A stretch of 64,000 nt of DNA from Helicostylum pulchrum (Eukaryota > Mucoromycota > Mucoromycetes > Mucorales > Mucoraceae): the NCBI GenBank assembly GCA_025677825.1, contig JAIXMO010000002.1, forward strand, positions 930,001-994,000. Direction: 5' to 3'. This document shows, piece by piece, positions 1-11,141 of this stretch. A program made the position numbers and the translations under genes. Within the stretch, counting starts at the first letter, position 1. Every line of letters starts with the position of its first letter. Below the pieces are notes generated by a model. It saw nothing but the letters and a program-made list of their open reading frames with translations. It did no database searches and had not been told where the DNA came from.

Positions 1-18
1 TCCTGTGATATGCTGGTG

Positions 19-118
19 CAAACGGATACGGTTCGCTTAAAACTGGAGTAACCGCAGCAAATAAAAGGTAAATGCACGGCACTTTTTTTTTTTTTTAATA
101 AACCTTGTAAATTAACCG
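19..118 (+). repeat. Dispersed ~100-bp module, copy R1
   Basis: Read by eye, this stretch shares blocks in the same order with 30951-31053: CAAAC.GATA.GGTTC, then AAAGGTAA, then ACGG.ACTTTTT, then CC.TGTAAATT.ACCGTG.ATC. Partial copies lie at 57314-57350 (front half) and 8762-8803 (back half). Three of the four sit just upstream of decayed copies of the same ORF family on the same strand. It may be that family's promoter or 5' end. The function is inferred. Confidence 0.5.
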
Positions 119-539
119 TGTATCAAAACAAACGTTGAATTGAAGAAACCGCGGCAGTAAGTTTCTTTTTTTAAACAAAAAATAGAATCAATTTACTTAG
201 TTTTTACTTATAGCAATTGGAGGAAGAGAGAGATTACTGTAAGTATAATGAGATATGAAACAAATTTATTATTCCCTTTTTTATCCCTTTTTGTCATAAT
301 CCGATATTCAATAAGTATGACCTTGTATCTTATACTTCTTCATTTATTAGCTCCTTTATTCCCCTACCGTCGGTATCGTGTAGTAGCTTGGAGGAAGACG
401 AACTCGGCCTTTGGGTTCAGGAATTGGTTCTGGAAACGCGTGCCGTTCATTTTTTCTGAGGGATAATCGGCACAAGAACAGGTACGTGATAAGTAATACG
501 TGTCACTTTTTTTTTCTCTTCTAAACGTGTAAATAGAAC

Positions 540-750
540 GTATGCCAAGGCTGACTTCTTTTGGCCCATTTCCAACCTAGAGCCACATGATTGGTTGGTT
601 TGATAGGGCTGGGATACGCATGAAACTTGCTGTCATTCCCTATTTTTACGAATGGAATTTTTTCCTCCCTCCTTTACCTATGATACAGGTACAGAAGTGT
701 TTGCCAAATCGCCAACACCCCTCAAAATAATATCCGGACCGTCTCAAGAC
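540..750 (+). pseudogene. Degenerate copy A of the dispersed PD-(D/E)XK-like ORF family
   Basis: Around 652-712 one frame reads FPPSFTYDTGTEVFAK. This matches FSPSFSFTYDTGTGEFAK encoded at 1339-1392, so the two stretches are diverged copies of one coding sequence. Upstream the reading frame is broken near a poly-T run, and no start or splice structure can be built. The D...E-F-A-K spacing could be the core of a PD-(D/E)XK nuclease, but here the glycine-glutamate pair is swapped (TEVFAK instead of TGEFAK). Only a fragment remains. Confidence 0.4.
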
Positions 751-759
751 TTTCATTGC

Positions 760-800
760 TACTAAAGTCGTTATTAATTGAATTAATAACGACTTTAGTA
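760..800. repeat. 41-bp near-perfect palindrome
   Basis: Two 20-bp arms, 760-779 and 781-800, are exact reverse complements around a single central G. The arms begin TACTAAAGTCG and end CGACTTTAGTA. It lies between copies A and B of the degenerate family. It could fold as a cruciform or hairpin, or be a fused pair of terminal inverted repeats. Confidence 0.9.
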
Positions 801-819
801 CCATCAAATTTGAAGGTAT

Positions 820-1510
820 GACCAAGTTACAATTTCCTATAATTCAAGTAATGGGTTTTGAGGCGATCATTTATGTTCTTAGTTTTTCCTCTCCAGGTCT
901 ATATACTGTGCAAAAGGCACACAAAATGAATTTTCCAGTATCTCTAAAGGACCTTCTTATAGGAGGTATACCAAGGACTCCTCTTGATTGAAGTAAGTTA
1001 GTTTAACACTTGAAATTTATGTAAAAAAAAAGTTTGACATATTTATATATTTCATTTAGAAACTTTCATGTGCACTTGTACAACAAACACAAGTTCCTAA
1101 AAGAAAGAGTAGAAAAATATAGTGAAGCAGACTTTATTATAAAATTCTGGAGCTACATCTTCAAGTCTTTTTTCGAGGAAACTGCGCTTACGACTTTCTG
1201 GTAAACATCTATTAAATTTCACCAAAGTTTACAGTGATGAATAACCAATACAATTTATATAACTATAGGGTTTATACGATCACGGATGTCTATAAAGAAG
1301 AAGATCTAAAGAAGAAGCTAGACTTTAGAATCGGAATTTTTTCTCCCTCTTTCTCTTTCACTTATGATACTGGCACAGGAGAATTTGCTAAACCGTTCAC
1401 TCCGCATCTCACTAGGTGTTGACCAGTTGGACAAACAACACAAAACACCATCAAAATACTACTCCGATGGACTTATGTCCGGTAATTAATGTGGCTTCCT
1501 ATACTTCAAG
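820..1510 (+). pseudogene. Degenerate copy B of the dispersed PD-(D/E)XK-like ORF family
   Basis: Coding blocks survive in order. First comes a segment ending LLIGGIPRTPLD (to about 988). A plausible intron follows, with GTAAGT at 990 and TTTAG before 1060. Next is YSEADFIIKFWSYIFKSFF (about 1118-1176). A second intron ends at about 1232, followed by KKLDFRI (1312-1332) and TYDTGTGEFAK (1360-1392). The frame then breaks; DQLDKQHKTPSKYYSDGL continues in another frame. The blocks match other loci in this window (ERDYIVKIWG at about 7820, minus strand). D...GEFAK looks like a nuclease core; that reading is inferred. Confidence 0.45.
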
Positions 1511-1869
1511 CCGCTACAGTATATTTCACCTAGAAATTGTCAAAGAAGGCTTTTTTAAATAAAATAAAAATTATTGCATGATTTAATAGTTTGACACGAA
1601 GGTGTCATGCCAAAAAGGAAAAAAAAAAAAGAAAAAATACGCGTTCCTTCCACAGTCACGATAAAGAAGAAAGGGGATCAATCTATCTTTTTTTTTTTTT
1701 ACTACTTGCTACACATACATACGAAAAAAAAAGGGAATATCTCTTCTTCTTTTTTTTGGCTTGTTTTTTTTCTCTCGTTTTAGTTTGCGTATATATACAT
1801 TCAGAGTATTTTTCTATAAAATACATGTCAAGGTCCTACTGGGATACCCCACTTTTACCATTCATTAAC

Positions 1870-2401
1870 ATGGATAATGTACATTTAAAAAGAAGTCGAT
1901 CAAACGATGCTCTTGACAGAAGTTTTAAGCGATCGAAACCTTATTCTACAGATTCACCAAAGTAAAAAACAAAAAACAAAAAAGCAGCAGCAGCAGCCAA
2001 GAAGTATACTGATGACAAACATTTTTTTTTTCTTTAGGTCCGAGCCAGCTCACGATTCAACAACCTCTTTATACCCACTGCATACACCTCCATTACAATC
2101 ACCACCACCACCACCAGAACAACAACAACCAGTGTTGAAAAGTATTTGTATATCTACAAGAACAGAAGGACCTGTGATGCAAGCCACGCATGTCCCATTG
2201 ACATCGTACGAAAATATCAATGGGATATTAAATTCAGTGCATATTGAAAGATTTGGAGACCCTGAAGTACGAGAAAGTTGGTGGCAACAGCAGCAACAGC
2301 AAGATACTGAAATGACGGACGACAACAGTAATGCAGAATATTCCTCAATGAATTCTGTATTAAGACAAGCTTTCTTGCATAGAAGACCACAGTCCAACTA
2401 A
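1870..2401 (+). CDS. Hypothetical protein, 151 aa, two exons
   Basis: Exons 1870-1961 and 2038-2401 join in frame across a GT-AG intron with a run of T before TTTAG; the donor splits codon AAG. The protein is basic at the N-terminus (KRSRSND, SFKRSKP), then proline-rich (SPPPPPEQQQP), then polyglutamine (WWQQQQQQ), ending in RQAFLHRRPQSN. There is no signal peptide, membrane segment or recognisable domain. The basic start could be a nuclear localisation signal. I chose the ATG at 1870 because upstream in-frame sequence is low-complexity; an alternative ATG lies at 1825. It sits 155 bp ahead of the aldehyde dehydrogenase, same strand. Function not recognised. Confidence 0.55.
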
Positions 2402-2555
2402 AAAGCTTTTTAAAACCCAATTTGGATAATAACTTCTTACCTACTATTTTTTATCCATTGTGTAAAACACGTGCTACCCTCTTTTTTGTATATATTAACA
2501 GTGAAATAAACATATCTTTTTTTGCTTTTTCACACCCTTAAATTATTTTGTAATA

Positions 2556-4543
<1,988 letters not shown>

Positions 4544-4704
4544 ATAAAAATCCCAGTTTTTTTAAAATTAAAATTACATGTGACCGTGTCCTGTTTTCTC
4601 ACGCTTCTATTGGACGCATGGACATATAAAAAGCGACGTTTTTTTTTTTTTAAGGTTAAAATCTTTTTTTTTTTACTTTTTAATTTTAATTATAAAAAAA
4701 CTAA

Positions 4705-5640
4705 ATGACTCAAACTTCTAAATTCTTAAAGTCTTCTGCTGTATCAGTAATTGGTGTGCCATTCAGTGGTGGACAGCCTCGCGGTGGTGTTGATGAAGGC
4801 CCAGTGCGTCTTGTAGAGTTTGGTATCTTGAACCAAATTGAAGAATTAGGTTGGTCTGTTGAATACGAAGGAAACGAAAACCTTGATTCTTTGCGTCCTA
4901 AAGAAGATCCTGATACCCTCAACTTGAAGCAACCAAAGTACGTTTCAGCCGTTACTGAGCATGTATCCAAGCAAATCTATAACGCAGCTAAGGAAGGTAA
5001 ATTCGTTTTAACTCTTGGAGGTGATCATTCAGTGGGTCTTGCTACCGTAACTGGTGTGCTCCGTGCTTATCCTAATGCTTGTCTTATTTGGGTGGATGCT
5101 CATGCTGATATTAATACCCCTGCTAGTACCGACTCTGGTAATATCCACGGTTGTCCTCTCAGTTTCTTAACAGGTATTGCTGACCATCATCCTGACTTTG
5201 AGTGGGTTCAACCTTTGTTAAAGACAGATCGACTTACTTATATTGGTTTGCGTGATATTGATGAGGGTGAAAAGAAGATTATTCGTGATTTAAATATTAA
5301 AGCATTCTCTATGCATCATGTTGATAAGTACGGTATTGGTAAGGTAGTTGATATGGCACTTGATCATGTGAACCCCAACAGAGATTTACCTATTCACCTT
5401 TCATTTGATGTCGATGCATTGGACCCTTCCGTTGCTCCCAGTACTGGTACTCCCGTTCGTGGTGGTTTGACTTTTAGAGAAGGCCATTATATTTGTGAGG
5501 CAATTGCTGAAACTGGTTTATTAGTAGCTACAGATATTATGGAAGTAAACCCTACTTTAGAAGACTCTAATGCTGTATACCAAACCGTTCAAGTCGGCTG
5601 TTCTCTTGCTCGTTGTTGTTTAGGTGAGGCTTTATTATAA
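4705..5640 (+). CDS. CAR1: Arginase
   Basis: Hydrolyses L-arginine to ornithine and urea; a binuclear manganese enzyme, normally cytosolic in fungi. A single uninterrupted ORF of 311 aa, the usual length. Metal-binding motifs are all present: GGDHS (residues 105-109), DAHAD (131-135) and SFDVDALDP (233-241). The N-terminal VPFSGGQPRGGVDEGP is the typical arginase opening. The C-terminus (LARCCLGEALL) shows no obvious targeting signal. The lack of introns contrasts with the eight-exon gene upstream. The leader is T-rich. Confidence 0.96.
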   Translation: MTQTSKFLKSSAVSVIGVPFSGGQPRGGVDEGPVRLVEFGILNQIEELGWSVEYEGNENLDSLRPKEDPDTLNLKQPKYVSAVTEHVSKQIYNAAKEGKFVLTLGGDHSVGLATVTGVLRAYPNACLIWVDAHADINTPASTDSGNIHGCPLSFLTGIADHHPDFEWVQPLLKTDRLTYIGLRDIDEGEKKIIRDLNIKAFSMHHVDKYGIGKVVDMALDHVNPNRDLPIHLSFDVDALDPSVAPSTGTPVRGGLTFREGHYICEAIAETGLLVATDIMEVNPTLEDSNAVYQTVQVGCSLARCCLGEALL

Positions 5641-7740
5641 GCTCTCCAAACCCCCCTTTTTTTTTCATGTAAATAAAAGTTTTTTTTGATTATTATTTTT
5701 TTCGAATTTTCGCTATCTTATCATGGAACTGAGTTTCACATGGTTCAAAGTTTTCCTGCCAATAGCAGCTCAATATAAACAATATCCTACTAGTTTTTTT
5801 TTTTTGCTCGCTCCAATTATTTATTATATCACGGGTAACCTCATGTGCCATGATATCATTAAATAAGGTACAAGTCTAACTAGTGCTCCCCCCCTTTTTT
5901 TGTGTTTACAATTTTTAACGGTAATTGGCTGGGTTTTGTAACTGACCCAATCATTTAGAGTATTACTCATGCCAGTTACAGCCAAGTTTGTCAAGACAAT
6001 CAAATAGCACTTTTTTTTAAAAAAACTGACTGCGCAATGATTACAAAAAAAAAGTAATCGTATAACTTTATAGGGTAATGATTTGAAACATGTATTTACA
6101 CACTTGTTGCTGCAGTATACCGAAAGAGCCCTATAATAATGCATGATCTAAGATAGGAACTCTCTCCGGTGAAGGATCGTCCTGCTTTTTTTTTTTCTTT
6201 TTTCGTGGGAAAATACTGTCATTGTATTATATCAAATCCCCTTATCGTTATCGCGCTTTTATTATTATTATTATTAGATAATAACTGTTGTTGATTTAGG
6301 CTGCAACAAGTGCGTCTTTTTTTTTTTTGGAGTAATACAGGTAGTAGTTGTTATGTAATTCCCTATTTTTTTATGCGGAGAACATGATGGTGGAACAACA
6401 ACAACAACAACAACAAAAAAAGTGTTCTGCTTTAAAAACAAAAAACTAATGCATCAATTGGACCCAGTGTCGCGCTAACTAATTTGGCTGTGTTTTATGC
6501 AGGGTAAATAAGAGTGGTTATTTTGAAAGGAACACATATATATACTTTTTGTATTTAACTTTTGTATTAAAACAAACACTTTTATAGATGAATCCAACGA
6601 AAAAATAAAATATAGAGATTCACATGACCCTTTTTGATACAAATAGTTCATGTGATGGCTCACTCTTTAAATGGTTCCTGAAATCTATTTACGCTATACT
6701 TTATCGCGCACATTATCTCACGCTTTTATGACACTATTCTATCAAAAATAATAAACATTTCTCTCTCTCTCTCTCTGTCTCTCTTATCTCGTAAATGAGA
6801 TATTATTAGATTTGATTGCCCAATGCAGAAATGTGTTAAATTGCTCTTTCTTTTTTTTTTTTTGAAATAACTCTCTTTTACTTAATTATTAGTCTAACGG
6901 TTAAAAGGTGATTATGGCTTGATTGTTTGTGTTGGTAGTATAAATCGTGTTACGACTGAGTTGATGACAGATTTTTTTTCGTGACTAAAAAAAAAAAATA
7001 GTATTATTTAAAAAAAAGTTTTTCTTCTCACGATCCAAGCTCACATCTTTTTTTTTTTTTTTTGAACAAAATTCCTTGATTTGGAAAGCACCAATACATC
7101 TTTATGTAGTGTGTGTATAGGGTGTTTTTTTTCGGGTAAAAGCGCAAGAAAGCTTAATCTGATAAGCTGAGTTTTTAGAAAAAGTTTTTACGACTTTCCC
7201 CCTTAAAAACTATATGCCCGCATAATAGAGACAAAATGAGATTTTTTTATTATTCCCTGACGTGCTTCATCAGGAGTCTTAAAAAAAACCACGGACTTTA
7301 TTTTCAAGCTCAAAAAGCTCGTTCACACCTTGTATGCAATTTAAATTAGAATATATGTTAACGAAAAGTTTTCTACCGCCTGATAGCTACCCGTAGTCTT
7401 GGCGTAAACTTTTAAGGGGAAGTACTACAGTTTCAACGTTAACAGAGCATGCGTGGAGTCATTTTCATCCGAATCTTTCTTGACATCAAGAAGCAAAATC
7501 AGGTATTAACAGTGGAGAGTTAGTGAAGGGTGGTTCTTCATAATTTATGAATATTTAAATAAGAAGTAAAAGAGTAAGTATTAAGAGTTAGATACATTAA
7601 AATTATAAATACCAATACTCGCATAAACACTCACTCTGTGTGACGCATGACTACTTTGTATCGTAAAACATGTGTATCTTTGCTCACTTGTCGATCCATC
7701 ACACACTAATACTTTTCTTGTTGGAAACGAGTAAGGAGCG
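5641..7740. other. Non-coding stretch, simple repeats only
   Basis: No convincing gene is visible in about 2.1 kb. It holds poly-T and poly-A runs and several short simple repeats: ATT at about 6260-6276, CAA at about 6392-6416 and CT at about 6763-6785. The short open frames here have stop-rich flanks and no recognisable protein character. Confidence 0.6.
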
Positions 7741-8280
7741 TTCTAGATGCCCGGCTCTATTAAACTTTGATAGCTATAAGTGTAAAGAGATATGTAGTTT
7801 TTCAATCATTGGCCCCCAAATCTTCACGATATAATCTCGTTCAGACAGATTTGCTTCTAGGTCAAATACTTCGCGAATATCAGGGGGTATAAGCATCTAG
7901 AAAAATCTTCAAAGAGTTATTCAGAGGAGTAGGAAGTGGCTTTTATTCGTATGCCGTGATTTCGTCTAGTTCTTTTTGCGTGAAGACATTATACGTGCTA
8001 TAATTCTTTATCATATGAATCAAAGGACGAGGGATCTGCTAGGAATAATCAGATTAGCATTGCAAAGCAAACATAAACAGCTCATCATCTACATACTTCC
8101 CACTTGAGAGCTTCCATTTATCTTTTACTTCAATCTTCTTAAACATGTTTTTAAACTCTATATCACGTTCGAGAACTTTATCAGAAGAGCTTGTAATCTT
8201 CTGGCTCTGAGTTAATAATATCAGAGCTACTTGATTCATCATTCACTTGGCCAGCACTTTCTGCCATTTCTATCTCAGAG
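7740..8280 (-). pseudogene. Degenerate copy C of the dispersed ORF family
   Basis: Read on the minus strand, three blocks appear in order: KLSSGKYVDDELFMFALQC (8057-8113), then RPLIHMIKNYSTYNVFTQKELDEI (about 7945-8030, a different frame), then LSERDYIVKIWGPMIEKLH (about 7795-7850). Stop codons and frame changes separate them. The first block parallels TSGTCVEDVMFEIAHKF at about 31650, and the third parallels SEADFIIKFWSYIFKSFF at about 1120, so this is the N-terminal and middle part of the same family. The expected nuclease-like C-terminal part is missing. Confidence 0.45.
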
Positions 8281-8684
8281 TTGATTAAATTATTCTTCAA
8301 TGTACAGCTAAATATTTATACTTGTTTTCATGCACTAAAATATCTGCACTTATTTAATTCATGCGGCAAAATAAAACGTCATACATGCCCTATTTACATA
8401 GTACTTCTCACATACCTTTATGAATGGCAGTCCAAAAAAAAACTACACACCCACACACCCTCCCTCCTTTTAATTTTTGAAGTTTTATTTTATTTGATCC
8501 TTTTTCCCTACAAAAAAAATAGTTCAAATGTGTTTTTTAAAGGACTGCAAAGGCTTAATTTCTACTACCAAATTTGGACTTGGCAATTTTACTGATATGA
8601 CCTATTTACCCATCATGACGTATTTATACCATTATTTTTTTTATTTTATTTTGCATACTCGTTAGTTAATCGCCTTTATTATTA

Positions 8685-8730
8685 CTTGATTCACGCAAGT
8701 CTCCTTTTTATGCAGATGAAACAAAGTTGA
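8685..8730 (+). repeat. 46-bp dispersed repeat, copy 1
   Basis: A block beginning CTTGATTCAC and containing CCTTTTTATGCAGATGAAAC then AAGTTGA recurs almost unchanged on the minus strand at 28134-28180. It lies 66 bp upstream of the ORF at 8796, just ahead of the partial R-module at 8762-8803. It is probably part of the conserved 5' flank of the dispersed ORF family. Confidence 0.6.
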
Positions 8731-8761
8731 GCGAGTGCAAGAAAAAATAACAAATACATCA

Positions 8762-8803
8762 CACTTTTTTTTGGATTGGCCGTGCAAATAGAACCATGTA
8801 TCA
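8762..8803 (+). repeat. Partial copy of the dispersed 5' module (R4)
   Basis: CACTTTTTTTT is followed by GCCGTGCAAAT..A.CCATGTATC. This corresponds to the back half of the modules at 19-118 and 30951-31053. Here the last part overlaps the start codon of the following ORF (ATGTATC), whereas the other copies read GTGTATC or GTGCATC. Confidence 0.45.
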
Positions 8804-10391
8804 AAAATTCAACTTGGAAAGACATTTGAAACAAGTATACAAGGTCACATCATCACTTGCTGAAGGGTTGATGGGCTATTGCTTCTACGAAGATGAAAGT
8901 AACACTGAAGCTGATGATAATACGTCTTTGGAAATAGATACTGACCTGGTAAACGATTCAGAGGAAGATTACCCTTTAGATTATGGCCCAGAAATGTATT
9001 CAGAAGATTCAGAAGATTCAAAAGATTCAAAAGATTCAGATAGTGAAGACGATGAATCCGACATGGATATTGAAAAGATGAACAGCAATGCTTTGTTTCA
9101 AGAAATTACCAATACTATTAACTCTTTTGCAGACTCTCCAAGTTCTTCCGTATATAATTGTTATGATTTTATTAAGGCAGTAGATTGGAATAACTTTGTT
9201 TCGCAAACTCATGCATTTCCCAGCTTTGAAAGTATGGTCATGCTTTCATTTGTTGACGGTGATAACGATATGTTGTCACGCAGAATATTGAAAAAGGACT
9301 TGCTTACTATGAAATTGATATTACAACTTCAGAAAAAGGCAATTGAAAATCGATTATCCTTCTAAACATTTCGGTCATGTCTTATATAAAAACTAAAGCA
9401 ATCAATGAAGTCCATAACTACAACAACTATAATGAAAAACAGAAATTTGTAATAAGGTAACGAGTGCTATTAGCTATACCACTAGTCAGTTTTTTGATAC
9501 ATGTAATTAATAGCACGTCAATGAACAACATTTTGGATCTAACTGAGAATATAACAAACAGTCAGCAAGACAGCTTCAATTATGAACAACAGCAACAACT
9601 TGAAACTATTTTCCACTTTGATCCTCAATACTGTAGTCTTGACGCTGAACAAGAGATTGATAGTCTCCTTAAAAATGTAAGTGCTGAAAACACTTCAACA
9701 AAAGTTTTTCTAATTATACCGTATTATCAAGGGCACAAAAATTGGCACAACACAAGGACGAAAATACTCAGCCAAATGATTCGAACCAACGATCCCGCAA
9801 AAGTTGTTGTCTACAGAGTTTGTCAACATATGTAAAATAAAGACCTTATATTTCTGGAAATATACATGTCTAACTTTTTTTTTTTCCTATGTCTTATAGT
9901 GTTGAATTGCATGCAGAAGATAGCGATGCTTTAGGTAAAAACCATACTTTCTACTCAAGCTATAACAAAAAAGAAAGTATAGATTGGAATCAACCTGGTA
10001 GGTTTTTTCATTGCTTCGTGAATACGAAAATGGAAACATGAACCGTCCGCGCAACGACCAATGGCGCCAATCGCATTGTATAATCTATGATAGAAACCTG
10101 CTTCGACAAGTTAGATGATATTGAAGCTGTTAGTGGTAAATCTGCTAGTTTTTGCAGTAAAAAAAGAAAGAATGATCAAACAGCTATTAGCTCTATCACT
10201 AAAGCATCTAGATCAATGTACGTCTATAAGTGTAACCTTATATTCAGACAGTACAACAACCACCATTGGAATTTGGTGCCAATGAGGCCAAGATTGAATG
10301 TGAAACGGGTACAGACTTTATGGAAGAAAGATTTTATAAACTCCCTAGAACTTTGAAAGATATGTTTGATGTTTTACTTGAAGAAGTTTAA
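8796..10391 (+). pseudogene. Dispersed ORF family, copy D (long, partly intact)
   Basis: A 189-aa open frame (8796-9365) starts MYQKFNLERHLKQVYK. It has a very acidic, serine-rich middle (EDSEDSKDSKDSDSEDDESD) and ends KAIENRLSF. Further open segments follow at 9464-9835, 9900-10040 (LHAEDSDALGKNHTFYSSYN) and 10087-10220. The last block, at about 10266-10391, reads EFGANEAKIECETG then FYKLPRTLKDMFDVLLEEV. It parallels ELGCIEDSGSNRTKELQERG then LKSPRIMKAF at about 32393-32475. Candidate introns link some pieces, but I could not build one continuous frame. It may be a real multi-exon gene or a decayed one. No known function. Confidence 0.4.
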
Positions 10392-10680
10392 CTTTGATAA
10401 ACGATCTTAGTAGATTACTTATAATCGGGTTCTTTGCACTCTGGTTTATCAAGTACACATTCTTACAATTGGGCAGACCTACAAAGTACATTTCCCGTAT
10501 TTCCAGGTACAAAACTTTTGGAAATTAGTAGTTCAGTTAGTAAGTTTTGCTTCCAAACAACCCACAGAAAATGTTGTATACACCCCGAAATTCTTTTTAA
10601 AGCTTTAATCCTCTCTTATGTTATATTTTTTTTAGCAATGCCCAATAAATTTATATGTATATATTTAATTCGATAAAAAA
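10392..10680 (+). pseudogene. Possible C-terminal remnant of copy D
   Basis: The frame at 10434-10676 reads STHSYNWADL, then GTKLLEISSSVSKF, in a context that would follow the LPRTLKDMFDVLL block directly if one frameshift is allowed. It looks like a conserved C-terminal domain rather than random sequence. This is weak, and no matching copy was found elsewhere in the window. Confidence 0.25.
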
Positions 10681-10700
10681 ACATTTATGTAGTATATGTA

Positions 10701-10806
10701 GGGGGGAAGGTTTGGGGGTTTGGAGGTTTGGGGGTCTTCCCCAATAGCCTACTGCAGGTACGACGTAGTGTAGGCCTGACGCAGTCAGCCCGAAACTGCT
10801 AACGTT
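10701..10806 (+). other. G-rich tract followed by a GC-rich boundary-like segment
   Basis: 10701-10735 contains five runs of two or more G, several of four to six (GGGGGG, GGGGG, GGAGG, GGGGG), separated by AAGG and TTT, so it could fold as a G-quadruplex. About 65 bp of unusually GC-rich sequence follows, with CGACGTAGTGTAGGCCTGAC and CAGTCAGCCCGAAACTGC. It then returns sharply to AT-rich DNA. This composition is unlike the surroundings and could mark the end of an inserted element. Confidence 0.45.
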
Positions 10807-11023
10807 ATCAACATATCACAATAGTTTAAAAAAAAACGAGTTAGTTTAAATAATTATATTTGTTTTTAAAATGAAAATCAGTCAAGTGTACTCCATTTCC
10901 TATTTGTGTGTCTGAGCCCAAGGATTTTTTTTTAGAGCAAATGAAGGGTACCAGTACTATTATAAAACAGGCGGCAGCATTAAAAATGACTTCTTTAAAC
11001 GTTTTTTTGACAGCTTGGTAAAT

Positions 11024-11141
11024 GGCTGAGCGTGAAGAGTAACGATTAGAGCGTTTGATTTCTAAATATAGCCTACAGCAACCAAGCCCGCACTGTAAAA
11101 AGACGGATGAAATTGAGCTTAGACTATATGAAAAGATTTAA
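11024..11141 (+). pseudogene. Short degenerate coding fragment
   Basis: ATGGCTGAGCGTGAAGAG is followed by a TAA. After one frame step the text reads RLERLISKYSLQQPS, then KKTDEIELRLYEKI and a stop. The amino-acid composition looks like real coding sequence interrupted by a nonsense or frameshift change. I do not recognise the family. Confidence 0.25.

Noticed and set aside
2050..2397. 115-codon minus-strand open frame with poly-Cys and poly-Gly
   Set aside because: Antisense to the CAA/CCA repeats of the orphan gene at 1870-2401; the homopolymeric residues come from that repeat.
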